From Fusarium oxysporum f. sp. lycopersici 4287 (lineage: Eukaryota; Ascomycota; Sordariomycetes; Hypocreales; Nectriaceae): a stretch of 64,000 bases of DNA. Made by a program: the position numbers and the translations under genes. Below are positions 11,698 through 22,743 of the stretch, piece by piece. Position 1 is the first letter of the stretch. Every line of letters starts with the position of its first letter. Where the stretch lies: the NCBI RefSeq assembly GCF_000149955.1, contig NC_030998.1:942699-1006698 (forward strand), in the 5' to 3' direction. The notes under the pieces are model-generated. The model was not told the DNA's origin, searched no databases, and was given only the letters and a program-made list of their open reading frames with translations.

Positions 11698-12945
11698 ATG
11701 GGACGTACAGAGCCATCTATCGGCCGACCACCAGCGGCTTTTCGCAAAGATGCACGCTCCAAAAAGGCCAAAGCCACCATCAACAAGGTCATCCCCAGCC
11801 TCCTCCCTGGGTATCCCGGTGCTCAGAAAGGAATCAATTCAGCAGAGCTGATACCTTTTATGAACACTACAGTCTTGCCTGAAGCATATGGGAAGCTCTT
11901 GAAGAAACATGAGGACAAGGGTGATGCAGCAACGAAGGGCAAAGCTACAGATGGCGCTGAGGATCCCCATGAGAGCTTGGAAAAGCTTAAAACACCAAGA
12001 ATCTCAATCAGGGAAGTCGACACGCTTACTGCTGCAAGAGATCTTCTTAATATTGAGACACCGGCGGGCATCAAAACAGATCTTGGTAATACTAGAGCTC
12101 ATGTGACAATCTTGAACATGGGTTCGCCTCTGAATCCTGGAGGTGGATTTCTCAATGGTGCGAATAGCCAAGAGGAGTCATTGTGTATGCGCACTACGCT
12201 ATATCCCTCTCTCAAGGACGAGTGGTACCGACTCCCCGAACTTTCTTCGATTTGGACTCCGATGGTGTTGGTCTTCAGAGATGAAGACGGGAATGATCTG
12301 GACAAGAAGGATCGATTCTATGTCGACTGCATCACAGCTGCAATGATCCGCGGCCCGGAATTCGAGCTTGACGAGGACGGAGTAGCATCATACGCCAACA
12401 AGAAGGATCGCGATACGGCGCAAGCCAAGATGAGGGCCGTTATGCGAATCGCTATGGTCAAAAAGTCCAAACGACTTGTACTTGGAGCTTGGGGCTGCGG
12501 CGCGCATGGAAACCCCGTCGGTGAAATAGCAAGGATCTGGAAATCTGTTCTAACTCCAAGATACGATAAGTCAAGGCCGCTAAAGGAGAGATGGGAATAC
12601 ATTGATGAGATTGTGTTTGCGATCAAGGATCACAATATGGCGCAGGCTTTTGCGGAAGCTTGGGGTGACGGTCTTGAACGGCAAGACAAAGAGAAGAATG
12701 AGATTAAAGAGGAGGATGAGGAAGATGCTGAGGTTGTTGATCTGGCTGATATCAAAACGCAAGAGTTGAAAGATAAGATCAGGGAGCTGGAGCAGAGGAT
12801 CCAGAAGGTGAATAACCCGAAGGTGTCGGATGGCTTGAAGACTATTCTTGAGGGGCTGAAGAAACAGCTCCCGGAAGAGGATGAACCTTCAACTCAGGAC
12901 AGTGAGTGGGAGCATGTCAAAGCTGAAGGCACCGGATCTAGCTGA
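11698..12945 (+). CDS. Microbial-type PARG-domain protein (TIGR02452/DUF2263 family)
   Basis: A single exon of 415 residues. Residues 133-165 read HVTILNMGSPLNPGGG followed by FLNGANSQEESLC. This is the GGG-X(6-8)-QEE signature of poly(ADP-ribose) glycohydrolases (Gly148-150, Gln158-Glu160). A later LVLGAWGCGAHGNPVGEIA segment matches the macrodomain-fold ADP-ribose pocket. Expected activity is hydrolysis of ADP-ribose bonds from poly-ADP-ribosylated proteins or nucleic acids. The N-terminus is basic (RKDARSKKAKA), and the last 90 residues are a charged coiled coil rich in Glu/Lys. Cellular substrate unknown. Confidence 0.85.
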   Translation: MGRTEPSIGRPPAAFRKDARSKKAKATINKVIPSLLPGYPGAQKGINSAELIPFMNTTVLPEAYGKLLKKHEDKGDAATKGKATDGAEDPHESLEKLKTPRISIREVDTLTAARDLLNIETPAGIKTDLGNTRAHVTILNMGSPLNPGGGFLNGANSQEESLCMRTTLYPSLKDEWYRLPELSSIWTPMVLVFRDEDGNDLDKKDRFYVDCITAAMIRGPEFELDEDGVASYANKKDRDTAQAKMRAVMRIAMVKKSKRLVLGAWGCGAHGNPVGEIARIWKSVLTPRYDKSRPLKERWEYIDEIVFAIKDHNMAQAFAEAWGDGLERQDKEKNEIKEEDEEDAEVVDLADIKTQELKDKIRELEQRIQKVNNPKVSDGLKTILEGLKKQLPEEDEPSTQDSEWEHVKAEGTGSS

Positions 12946-14063
12946 TCTGTCGATCTGAACGTTGACGTGGTATGGTTCATCGTCAAAGCGCGCACGTCAA
13001 TGCATGGATCTCTAGCAAATAAACACCCAAAATTTCATCAGAATGGATAACTGTCACCCAGGGTAGTATCAACACCTGACTAGCATGAAAGGTAGATCTC
13101 GGTAATTTGATATCAGCAACCTCCGTCCGCATCCCTCACCGTCTTCTACACCGACCTAACCAGATGTATCTAATCACCAGACCAATTATCACATGTATCA
13201 CGATCTCCATAGCTATTCTTTCATTTGAGATCTTTCATCTCGCTAGTCTATCACTGGTTCGTGTTGAGTTGCAGTGCGGAGGTGAGCCCGCAGCCCGGAC
13301 CCGTCTCCGCATTCAGCTCATGATGGCGTTCATTGGTCATCACACTATCGCGAACACTTTACCAATTGGGCTATACTTTTTTTTGCTGAGACAATGGCAT
13401 AAAATGCTGGTATAGCTCTTGATCGACATGTCTGTACTTTATATAGTCTGCCGCTCGACCGAAGGGCTTGGACTTTGATGTCCAAGCATCATCTTGCCAA
13501 GGAGGAGAATTGAGATTCCTGGTCATTTTGATGAAGCTTTCTTTGATTCAGAACTAGTAAAGTCTCCCTCATGATTCAATGAGATCCAGAGCGCATTGGA
13601 GTGTCTCATCCTGATATTCATCATGGATATGGCTGCAGACCAGCGTGTCATGTAAACCACTGTCTGTTGAGTATTCGGGCTTGATCATCATCCCGGACTC
13701 CAATTATCCATGGACGACAGGTGACGGAGGTTCGCGTTTATTCGGCACTTCAAGGCCGAACCGGTATTTCAGACGATCTCTAGATTGGCCTGAACCTAGC
13801 TGTCGCTTAGCTGTCGCTTGTGCATGGATCTAACTGCAAGCCAATGTAACATCTCCGCATGCCTTCCCCAGAGCCCACTTCCCCAGACCATCAACCCGGG
13901 GGAATGGAAACTCTATTTCTTCTTGGTAGCTGTGCTATAGCTTATAAAGTATTGAAGCTTCCCCTCAATATTCGTCGGCATCAAGCTTGAGCTCCCCTGT
14001 CTCTCATAACCCTCCCCTACCAAGCTCATACACGAACGCGTCTGCTCATCTACCAAGCTCAAC
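12946..14063. other. Intergenic: PARG gene 3' side and acetate-transporter promoter
   Basis: No supported gene. A GC-rich inverted repeat (arms 13275-13281 and 13305-13311) lies here. An open frame at 13107-13415 has no family features. Confidence 0.45.
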
Positions 14064-15093
14064 ATGTCTCCCCGTAACAGCGTCAACGGCAAGCCTCGAA
14101 GTGAAGGCGAAGAGTTGGATCATGTCCATCCAACCCGGAGCATCCCCATCTCGCCAGAGCTATTCGAGCAGCTTTATCTTCAGCCACAGAATAGGGTGAA
14201 GGGAGACCTCCGAAAGACCTTCGGCAATCCTACGCCAGTCGGTATGTACTATTGCCTTGAACAGCCCCTTTGATACTGACGCGTCTAGCTTTGGCTGGGT
14301 TTTTGATGTGCTCCACGCCAGCATCCATGGGCCTACTCGGATGGCAGGGAGCTGGTGGCTTTGCTGCCGCTGCGAACGTGTATGTCCTGCCGTCCTTTCG
14401 ATTGTAGAAGTTAGTTAATAGATCACAGTGGTGCCTACTTTGGCCTTGGTGGTGTTCTTCTTGTATTGGGAGGTATTGGTGAATGGATTCTCGGTAAGAA
14501 TTGACTCTCCCCCATTGTAATTCATCAGCTAACGTTAGTCTTCCAGGAAACACCTTCCCGTCGACCGTCTTCTTCACCTTCGGAGGTTTCTGGCTTGCAT
14601 TCGGTACAACTGTCGTCCCTGACTCTGGTGCCTACAGCACGTATTCCACCGACGGTACCGCTGCAAATGGTCTCACTCAGCCTCAATTCTACTCGACTTT
14701 CGCATTTTTCCTGATTGCCATGGCCATTCTATGCACAATCTATTCTATCGCGAGTATTCGAACAAACGTCGCTCTGTTCTCCATCTTGCTCTTGCTTGTT
14801 CCTTGCTGTAAGTCCAACGTCCTCCTTTGATACAGCACTCACTAACCCTCCCAATAGTCTCTTGTCTTGCCGCTGCCTTCTTCGCCGTTTCTCAAGGGAA
14901 GGCTAATCTTGCGCTCAAGTGCCAGCATGCTGGAGCGGGCTTGTTGTTCGCTCTATCGTTGATCGGCTGGTATATGTTCATGTCTATTCTGCTCATGTCC
15001 GTCGACTTCCCCATCATGCTACCTCTGGGCGATCTCTCGACCATCATCCGCGGCAAAAGTGATGCAAAGAAGGATGCAAGCAAGACAGTTTAA
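14064..15093 (+). CDS. GPR1/FUN34/YaaH family acetate (ammonia) transporter
   Basis: Five exons (14064-14241, 14289-14379, 14429-14493, 14547-14807, 14858-15093) sum to 276 residues. The family signature spans the first splice junction as FGNPTPVALAGFLMCSTPAS. It is followed by six membrane segments, including GAYFGLGGVLLVLGGIGEWI and TVFFTFGGFWLAFGT. Yeast Ady2/Ato1 and Aspergillus AcpA import acetate, and some family members are linked to ammonium export. The C-terminal tail is short and lysine-rich. Every junction is canonical and no codon is broken. Confidence 0.9.
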
Positions 15094-16437
15094 AAAGGAT
15101 CACATGGCTTTAGGGATATTGTCGTGTCGATGGGAGGACCCCCTGTTATATTGGGAAAGGAAACGTTGATAATCAAGAACCTGGATAGGAACACGTCTTA
15201 TAAAAGTCCTTTTTGCCGTCGTATATTGCTTTTTGAGCTTACATCCACGTTTTGAGGCTTGTTTATAATGGACCACTATGTAATCACTGTCACTGTGACG
15301 AAGCACAGAGGGCTTTTCTATAATGTTACAAGTGATTTGCTTCTAATCTGTCAATTGCTCTTGATGCATTTCTGTGATATAACGCAATAGAGTATCTATA
15401 CTATTCAAGAAACAGTCGATCCTCTTCTAAAGAATCGATCGAGGAAAATCGGCATATGGGGGAGTTGTATTACAAAGGTCTTGGCCATTCAACTTCGCCA
15501 CACACAGTAGAATGGTCTGGGTTACTATGGCTATCTCGTCAAGTTGATAAGCCATTAGTTCTGCCGCAAGCGTTATCTTATCAGAGATAAGCAATCTAGA
15601 TGTTCCGTTGAGGGAAAGCTCAAGATAGCTTTCGGCTCATGAGAATCTCATTGGCTGAAATACGCTAAACCACAACCTTAGAATCGACGATTGCTACCCT
15701 GTACCTTCTCCTCTTCGCAGGCCTGTTGTCTTTAGTATCGGAGGGCGATGCCCCGGGCATTCGTAGCGACATCCTTCCGATCAACGACGCCGATTGCGAT
15801 GGGTTTTTCTCCTTTAAAGGCAAGCCGCACCGTCGGCCTCTGATCCCTTCCCGAGGTTTTTCCCTGCCGCCGCGACAGTCGACTACGAGCTACAACTTGG
15901 TTACTGGAGATTGTGGACTGCGTCAGCAGATGTAGTGATGCGCGAGAGAATTCTGGTCGGTGGAAAAAGTTCGACAATAGATTGCCCTCGAACCCGCTGA
16001 CGGGTGACGGGCTTGAGAAATACAGCACCTTTTGTGCCATTGGTATGCTGGATGGTGAAGGAAGCGGGGTATCCTGTACCTAGCTAGCTCAGCACGTCTT
16101 TTGCTCCAGTAGGAGATTTGGCTTCGTTACAGCCACCCAGACGAAAAATACACATACATACATACATACATACATACATGTTGTCTTTAGCAGGACTTCA
16201 ATGCTCTATGCACTATTTTCTTTTTCCTCTCAATCTTACAGTATAAATGGTTCAGCTTCCAATCAGTTGATATGAGGCTGGGGGGCTGGCTTAAGCCCTT
16301 TATAAGTGCTAGTTCTAGACTCGCGTATTTTGCATTGTTCAGCAATCACACCTTTAAAATTTTAGAAATGATATTTGACTGCCGATCCAAGATGGACTAG
16401 TACTGGATCACCAATCAGGGGAAACCCATTATATAAT
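15094..16437. other. Convergent intergenic region with a tetranucleotide microsatellite
   Basis: About 1.3 kb between the 3' ends of two genes on opposite strands. Open frames near 15726-16040 overlap on both strands and have no recognisable protein features. Confidence 0.5.
16152..16179. repeat. (ACAT)7 microsatellite
   Basis: Seven perfect copies of ACAT in intergenic DNA. Likely length-polymorphic between strains. Confidence 0.9.
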
Positions 16438-18420
16438 CTAGGCAGATACAGAATGATCATGAATATCTTCCTTCTCGCCACGTCTGCCATGGCCAGGCGC
16501 ATGAGCCACCTCTTCTCTTTGTGCCATAATGGTTTCGAGGTTCTGAGCCACCAATTAGCATCATGTTTCGGCCAACATACCAGAGAGAGAAGACTTACAG
16601 GCCCCTCAAAGGTCTTCCCGCGAGCAATCCAATAAATAGCAATGGCGAGGCAGCAGATTGCTATGACGACAGAAACATAATCTGTGATAATGTAAGCAGA
16701 CGAGTAATTACAAGAGAAAGAAAATACGTACTCATTGTGTTTCCAGTGACATGTAACGATGGAGGGAAGCAGAAAAGCTGTGTCCAAGTTAGTAACTCGT
16801 CCTACTTCGCTGGAAATCAACATACCACTGAAGTTACCGAAACGTACAGACAAGCTGTCCAGTTGACCAGATATCCCCAGAAGTTTCCAAGCTTCCACGG
16901 CGTATGAGGGTGTTGATGCGGAGCGAGGATGCCTCTACCTCGAATGACCAAAACGAAAATTGGGAAAGCGTATGATATGTTCAGAAGGATCGTGCAAGAC
17001 GCGATGAAGGCGTTGAAAGCAACTGTAGGTCCTAGATAAAGGGCACCAAATAGCACGTTGAAGATATAGGTGAAGATGATCGTGCGAACTGGAACCTCCA
17101 ACTTCGGGTTGATGTGGTTGAAATATCGAGAGAAAAAGAAGCCATTATCTCGAGCCATGGAGTATATCAATCGACTTGTGGTGGTGATAGATCCATTTGT
17201 GCCGTGTATGAAACACAGCCCTAGCATGCAGCTGATGATGGTAGATGCTGCTCGACTGTTCGTGGCTTGATCGAAAAGAGCGATCAGGGGCTGACCGGTA
17301 GGCGAGCTGACTACCTTGTCAACATCAGTCAGACAGAAGAGGATGACTAGGATGAAGATCAAGCCACTGTTGGGGTCAGTATCTCATGCAGATTGCTTTG
17401 GCCAGGGTCTCAATACTCACGTAGAACCACCAACACCAATAGCATAGACGATTGCAAGGGGGGCATCCAGATGGGGATTAGGCATTTCTTCAGTCATGTG
17501 CAAAACCGCGTCAAATCCAATCAATGATAAAGCGGATTGAAGTAGACCCAGAAGCCATGCCATCCCATCTGACCATCCCGTCTCGTTATTGAACGTTGTG
17601 AAAACGAACTCGGCGCTGGTCTTTTCTGACATGGATAACAGAACAATGCTGATGATGATAACGCTTAGAATTGACCAGTAGACTTGATGACACTGTTAGA
17701 AAGCTATGTCTCAGGCTTTTGTAAGTGAAAACTTACGAGCGAAGTTGCTCCAAGGTCCAAGGATGGAATTGCCCCAGATGTTCACGATGGTCGAAAACGT
17801 GATAATGGCAAGGAAGACAAGGTATGTTGTCCAAGAGTCGACTGGCGTTGATCTCCCCGATGCGACGACAATAGCGGCAGCAATAAACATGGCTGAATCC
17901 AATTAGCACAAGCGCCTACTTCTTTTGGCAAGGAAGAGTCACCAGAGAAGATCGCTTCAGTTGTTACAAGGGTGAGCCAGCCAGCAATATTAATCCAGCC
18001 AGCACAAAGACTCTGAAGATTATTAGCTTCCCGTAGCGTTATCGACTGTAGAGGGGGGCGTACTAAGAACCTCTTCCATCTGTCACTACTGAGAGCGTAT
18101 ACAAAATGATACTGCCCGCCTGCTGTTGGCCAGATAGCTGCAAGCTCACCAAGACTGAAGGCTAGAGCGAAATTGCAAGCAACACAGAAGATGAAGCCGT
18201 ACAGGAGCGCGACTGGGCCTCCAGATGGCATGACGATGCCAATTGTGCCACCTAACGCGATCCAAGTGCTGTAGAAGTCAGTATAGTGAGTCTTTGGCTA
18301 TTAATGGCAATGTGGATCTGCTTACTTGAGAATGGCAAATGTCATCGCGACCATGGTCAACTTGCTGAGACGCGGCCGCAAGTGACCTTCGGTGACCTGG
18401 TGAGGAGTCGAATCGGCCAT
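16438..18420 (-). CDS. Choline/amino-acid permease (APC superfamily, fungal choline-transport branch)
   Basis: Nine exons (18326-18420, 18064-18268, 17943-18012, 17737-17892, 17421-17682, 16826-17366, 16732-16777, 16599-16681, 16438-16542) join in phase to 520 residues. Signature parts are LGGTIGIVMPSGGPVALLYG (TM1-2), FSLGELAAIWPTAGGQYHFV, AGWINIAGWLTLVTTEAIFS, and the C-terminal FCFPPSLHVTGNTMNY. These match the yeast Hnm1-like and GABA/choline permease group, plasma-membrane importers of choline, amines or amino acids. It lies just before the SDR/glyoxalase/amine-oxidase group and could supply its substrate. The exon 5 acceptor was chosen to keep the family stretch NFALYWSILSVIIISIVLL. Substrate not readable. 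Confidence 0.85.
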
Positions 18421-19235
18421 GGCGAAAATAGCTGGCGAAAACTGCCAAGTCTTGATCTATGTGAGTCCTTATTGCTCTCAACAGTAGCTACGTTCAACAA
18501 GATGGGATATATCTTAAATAGACCCCGTCACGAAACGTTCATAGACTGCAAGCGAGCTGATAAGAGTGCCAAGGATTCCCCCAGGCCAAGAGTGCCGAGA
18601 TAAGCTTTTCCAGGGTTGGTCGTTATCGTGCGGGGAAATGAAGCGAGATCGCGGTCTCTGTTGTAACCCACGCGTTGCACTAGGCACAATTAGGATGGCA
18701 CAGTCTGGACTTACTTTGCTGGGAGTAGCGGCATCGCGAACCCCTTTACGGTTTGGCCACTTATCTGCGTTCGCCGCATGGAGACGGACGTCAATTAGAT
18801 AGGATATCGAGATATCTTTAGCTGGGTGACGATTTAGTCGACGGAGTTGCTGTTGCGTCGTGACTCGACCCCCTCAGACCGAGTGCAACATACCTTGTCT
18901 AATCGCAAGTGGCTTTATGTAGCACAGCAGTGACGGAGTTCCGGCGGTCGAATGGACGCCTCTCAAACTTCCGACCTAACCGCCTCTCTTGGGAAACTGG
19001 ATGCAGCTTCGATAGTTTGCACACATGATGATCCTGCTGGCCGACCGACCTTATCGTTGGAAACCCCTTGTTTTCGAACCAACAGCAGCTGAGATTGTGT
19101 GTCAACTGCTTTAGTATCAGGATTTAATTGAGGTTCATAGAGATCACTACTGGACCATACATGCACTAACGAGTGTTGATATGGGTCAATTTGGTCGAGA
19201 CTATGCTAAAAGGAAAATTTGTTCTGATGATCTGA
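18421..19235. other. Intergenic: permease upstream region
   Basis: About 0.8 kb between two minus-strand genes. Only short overlapping frames without family features are present. Confidence 0.5.
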
Positions 19236-20260
19236 TCAGAGATTACTGCTCGCCTTTACACTAGGTTCTCCCCATCCCGGAGTCAACAGTAAAGCCAACG
19301 TAGTGTACTCCGAAGTGGCAAAGTTGGACCCAATGGCCCCAGCACCTGAAGGACCCGGATCGTGGTATACGTTGACAGCACGAGCTCGGTTCTTGGTAAC
19401 TTCAATAATCGACCCGCTCTTGATCTCGATGTCCTGCGGTCCTGTACTGGCTTGGTTAATGGTCGAGCAGATGCTGTCTCTCTCAACCAAAGCGACCATG
19501 ACGCTAGCGACCTCGGACGGCTCTACCAGAACATCCTTGCTGGTATCAACCATGGCAAGCTTTTCTGGGTTCTCCATGAAGAGAGGCGTCTTGATGATGC
19601 CTGGTGCGACTGCAGCGATACGGACGCCGACTTGGTCGATCTTGGCCATCGCGCGCACGAATCCACTAATCGCATGTTTTGTCGCATCATAAATAGCTGT
19701 AGATGGACAGGTATCTTGGGCGTTGGTGCTCGAGATAATAACAATCGTGCGAGGTTTCTTTTCGTATCTCAAGAAACGAGACAGCGCCAATTGAGTGGTC
19801 CTGATAGGATGAATCAAGTTGATGTCGATACTGGCATAGCGACCGCCATGGGGGGCATCCTTGCTTTGTGGGGTTCCAGGAGGATACCAGAAGCTGCTAA
19901 AGCTCTAGATATTCACTGGGTCAGTGACAATTAACTTTGGAGACCTGGAGTGCATACCGGTTCGTAGACTCCAGCGCCGGGGCAGACGATGTCAATCTCG
20001 CCGAACTCCTCTTCTGCCCTTTCGAAAATTCGCTCGAGATGAGTCCAGTTAGTCACATCAGTCTGCTGGAAAACAGCTCGGCTCTTGCTTTCGACTCCGC
20101 CAGAATAAGCGTCCACCAGCTTCTGAGCTTCAGGTCGCAGAGCGAGGTCGGCAAAAAGGACATTGCATCCGCCATTCAAAAGCTGTTCAGCAAATGCGAG
20201 GTTGATGCCACTGCCAGCACCAGTAATAATGGCTGTTTTGCCTCGGATAGAATGGGACAT
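19236..20260 (-). CDS. Short-chain dehydrogenase/reductase
   Basis: Two exons (19958-20260, 19236-19904) give 323 residues. The cofactor motif is AIITGAGSGI (about 10-19), with an acidic FADLA end to beta-2 that favours NAD. The catalytic set is IISSTNAQ (Ser159/160), Tyr173 and Lys177 (YDATK). The layout resembles fungal 15-hydroxyprostaglandin-dehydrogenase-like SDRs that oxidise secondary alcohols. The protein ends in -SNL, a weak peroxisomal PTS1-like tripeptide. It is divergent from glyoxalase I across 517 bp, so the two could share a promoter. A role as an amino-alcohol dehydrogenase feeding the amine oxidase is speculation from context. Confidence 0.85.
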
Positions 20261-20777
20261 GTTCTGCGTATTCCTTTGCTTTCGTGGGGATTAGTATTGA
20301 GTGGCAACGGAGAACAGCAAATCGAATGATTAGCCCCTCATACATATTTGAATGATATCCTTCATACCCTCTTTCGATAACGTGCCAAGATATCACAAGC
20401 ATCAGCGCCATCCTCTTGACGATGCCAAGTTTCTGTGACAAGCCATGGTATATTGGAGACTCTTTGCGGGTGATAGCATCCAGTCCGTGCGGGGTCAGAG
20501 TTACGCTGCTCGTGACACTATCTGGACTGGACTCGATCCAAAGCTTTCTATGGGTCCGACAGATAAGTTGAATGCTTGATCAGGAAGGGGGACCCCTTGA
20601 TGTTGGTCCCACGGTGGTCCAGACTCACCATACCGAAAATAGTATGTGCTGCCTGAATACTTCCATCCATCTCTTCTACGAGCACGCAATCATGTACCTC
20701 TAGTATTAAAGACCTGGATAGGAGGCTCAAATCCGGTTGCGAGCCTTTCCACGCTAACTACCGTTCGAGCCGGCAAC
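20261..20777. promoter_or_regulatory. Shared divergent promoter region, SDR / glyoxalase I
   Basis: 517 bp between the start codons of two divergent genes. No coding evidence. The arrangement allows common regulation, but I did not find a clear repeated operator by eye. Confidence 0.35.
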
Positions 20778-21942
20778 ATGGAGCGAAAGACGGATACCAA
20801 GACTTACAAGCTGAATCATGCGATGTGAGTTCATCTTGGACCGCTCACTCGACCTATGCATACTTATCCCAAAGCTAATAGGATTCGTGTGAAGGATCCC
20901 AGAAGTGCGAGTAAGTAAAATCACCATTGACCAATTCGTGTGGGTTTACTTAACAGCCCTCTTACAGTCCAGTTTTACGAGCTTCTTGGCCTTAGCGTTG
21001 TCCAAAAGCTTACATTTCCTGAGCATAAGTTCGATCTTTACTTCCTTGGTGTCGACAGCCCAGGTTCACCGTCTCATGGGAAGTTCACCTTCGATCGTCA
21101 AGGCTTAATCGAGCTCACTCACAATTACGGCACTGAGAGTGATGACAATTATCGAGTGAGCAATGGCAATGAAAAACCTTATCTCGGCTTCTCCCATATC
21201 TCGATGTCTGTGGCGAATGTGCAGTCTACCTACCAGACGCTGGCCAAAGCTGGTTACAAGTTCCAGCAGGATGTCTCCTCCGGGAACGAGCCGGTAATTG
21301 CTTTGGATCCAGACGGTTACTGGATACGCATCGCTGAGAAGGGGTCACCAAACAAGAGCACGGCTTCCAACCCTCCTGGCTCGTTCAGTGTTGTATGTCT
21401 GCATCCTCCTCTCAAATCATGAAATATCGCGAACTGACATTCATGTAGAATCAATACGCCCTGCGAGTCACCGACGCCACTCGATCCGTTCGCTACTACA
21501 CAGAGAATCTCGGAATGAAGCTGACCAAAACTCTCGACAGCCAGAACGGAAACTCAAAGACATTTCTTTTAGGGTATCCTTCAACCAGCCCGTTCACCGG
21601 AACAGAAGATTTGCCACGCCGTGAAGGATTACTCGCTCTCATCTGGCAAGGCGGAGAGAACGCGATATCAAAAGTACATAATGGAAACGATCAACCTCAA
21701 GGATTTGGTCATATCTGCAAGTTAATTCGTCTTGTTTCTATGGTAGAAATAACTGACTTTGCAAAGGTGTTACTGTCGATAATATTGATGCAGCGTGTGC
21801 ACGGTTGGAAGGACTGGACGTTGCGTGGAAGAAGAGACTCACAGATGGAAAGATGAAGAATGTTGCATTTCTTCTTGACCCTGATAATTATTGGATTGAA
21901 TTGGTGCAGAACGAAGGCTTTACTGGCAAAGCAAATTTCTAG
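20778..21942 (+). CDS. GLO1: Lactoylglutathione lyase (glyoxalase I), two-domain type
   Basis: Five exons (20778-20824, 20882-20910, 20968-21392, 21449-21716, 21767-21942) encode 314 residues with two glyoxalase folds in tandem. The enzyme converts the methylglyoxal-glutathione hemithioacetal to S-lactoylglutathione in the cytosol. Domain 1 has His14 (LNHAMIRVKDP), Glu74 (LIELTHN) and His102 (GFSHISM). Domain 2 has Gln169 (NQYALRV), His255 (GFGHICV) and Glu301 (YWIELVQ). Two ligand positions are changed: Arg146 (YWIRIAE) and Ala230 (LLALIWQ) replace the usual Glu. The last intron uses a GC donor (T|GCAAGT), the only one that restores the GFGHICVTVDN frame. Confidence 0.9.
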
Positions 21943-22743
21943 ACTAGGGATCTAAGTTTCTATAGCCAGCCTCCACATCAGATGAATTCATTCTTTTCCA
22001 TGCCCTAAAGTATTATAATGTGAGCTCTGCTGCCCCCATGTCATACCTTGCTCGTACATATGATAAGACAATGATAGTGTTGAGTCAAATTTATAACGTG
22101 CTTCTCCAGTCTGCCATCTCCGCCCGCTTGTCGTTGAATCCTGGCCACTTACTAACCGTGATTGGCAACTCTAGCCTAGGTTTTGCGCTAAGACTTGGTA
22201 CTGCAACCAATTAATCCTTCCCATCTGCCGAGGTAGCACTTACCGAGTTAGGCAAGTGTAAGGAAGCGAGCAGTTGGGTGAACTTCATACGAGTCGAATA
22301 GCTTGAGTAGCCGGCCTATCCTCAAGCTTCAACTGGCATGCGGGGTTGATTAGCCTTACTGCGTACTGTAGTTGAGCGTTGAGATATGCAAGTTTAAGCC
22401 ATCTTCCGGGGTAGTTCCCCTCCTGGCACTGAACGGAATGGGGCCGAGGTGGAGAGCTCTGAGGGGAGCTTTACTTGGTGACGGCTTGCCCATCGTGGTA
22501 GAACGTGTCGAGCACCCGATTCCGTACAATAATTCACTCAGATCAGACAGGCTAAGGGTCTACAGATCCGAAATATCGGCCCATGCTGATTATAGGTAAA
22601 GATTGGAACTTCTCAAGTTGAGATTACGTTTGTCCGTCGCATTCATGCTGTTGTTGGATAAGTATTTGATGCAACCAAAGGCCCTCAATTGAAGCATCTC
22701 GCATCAAGTTCAAACACAACATCTTGAATCAATATACATTATA
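21943..22743. promoter_or_regulatory. Upstream region of the copper amine oxidase
   Basis: About 0.8 kb without a supported gene. One consensus GATA-factor site, TGATAA, lies at 22061-22066. Nothing else is clear. Confidence 0.35.

Noticed and set aside
13275..13373. tRNA-like signals on the minus strand (A-box TAGCCCAATTGG and a GC-rich inverted repeat)
   Set aside because: No matching acceptor stem, the B-box is poor (GGGTCCGGGCT) and there is no T-run after it.
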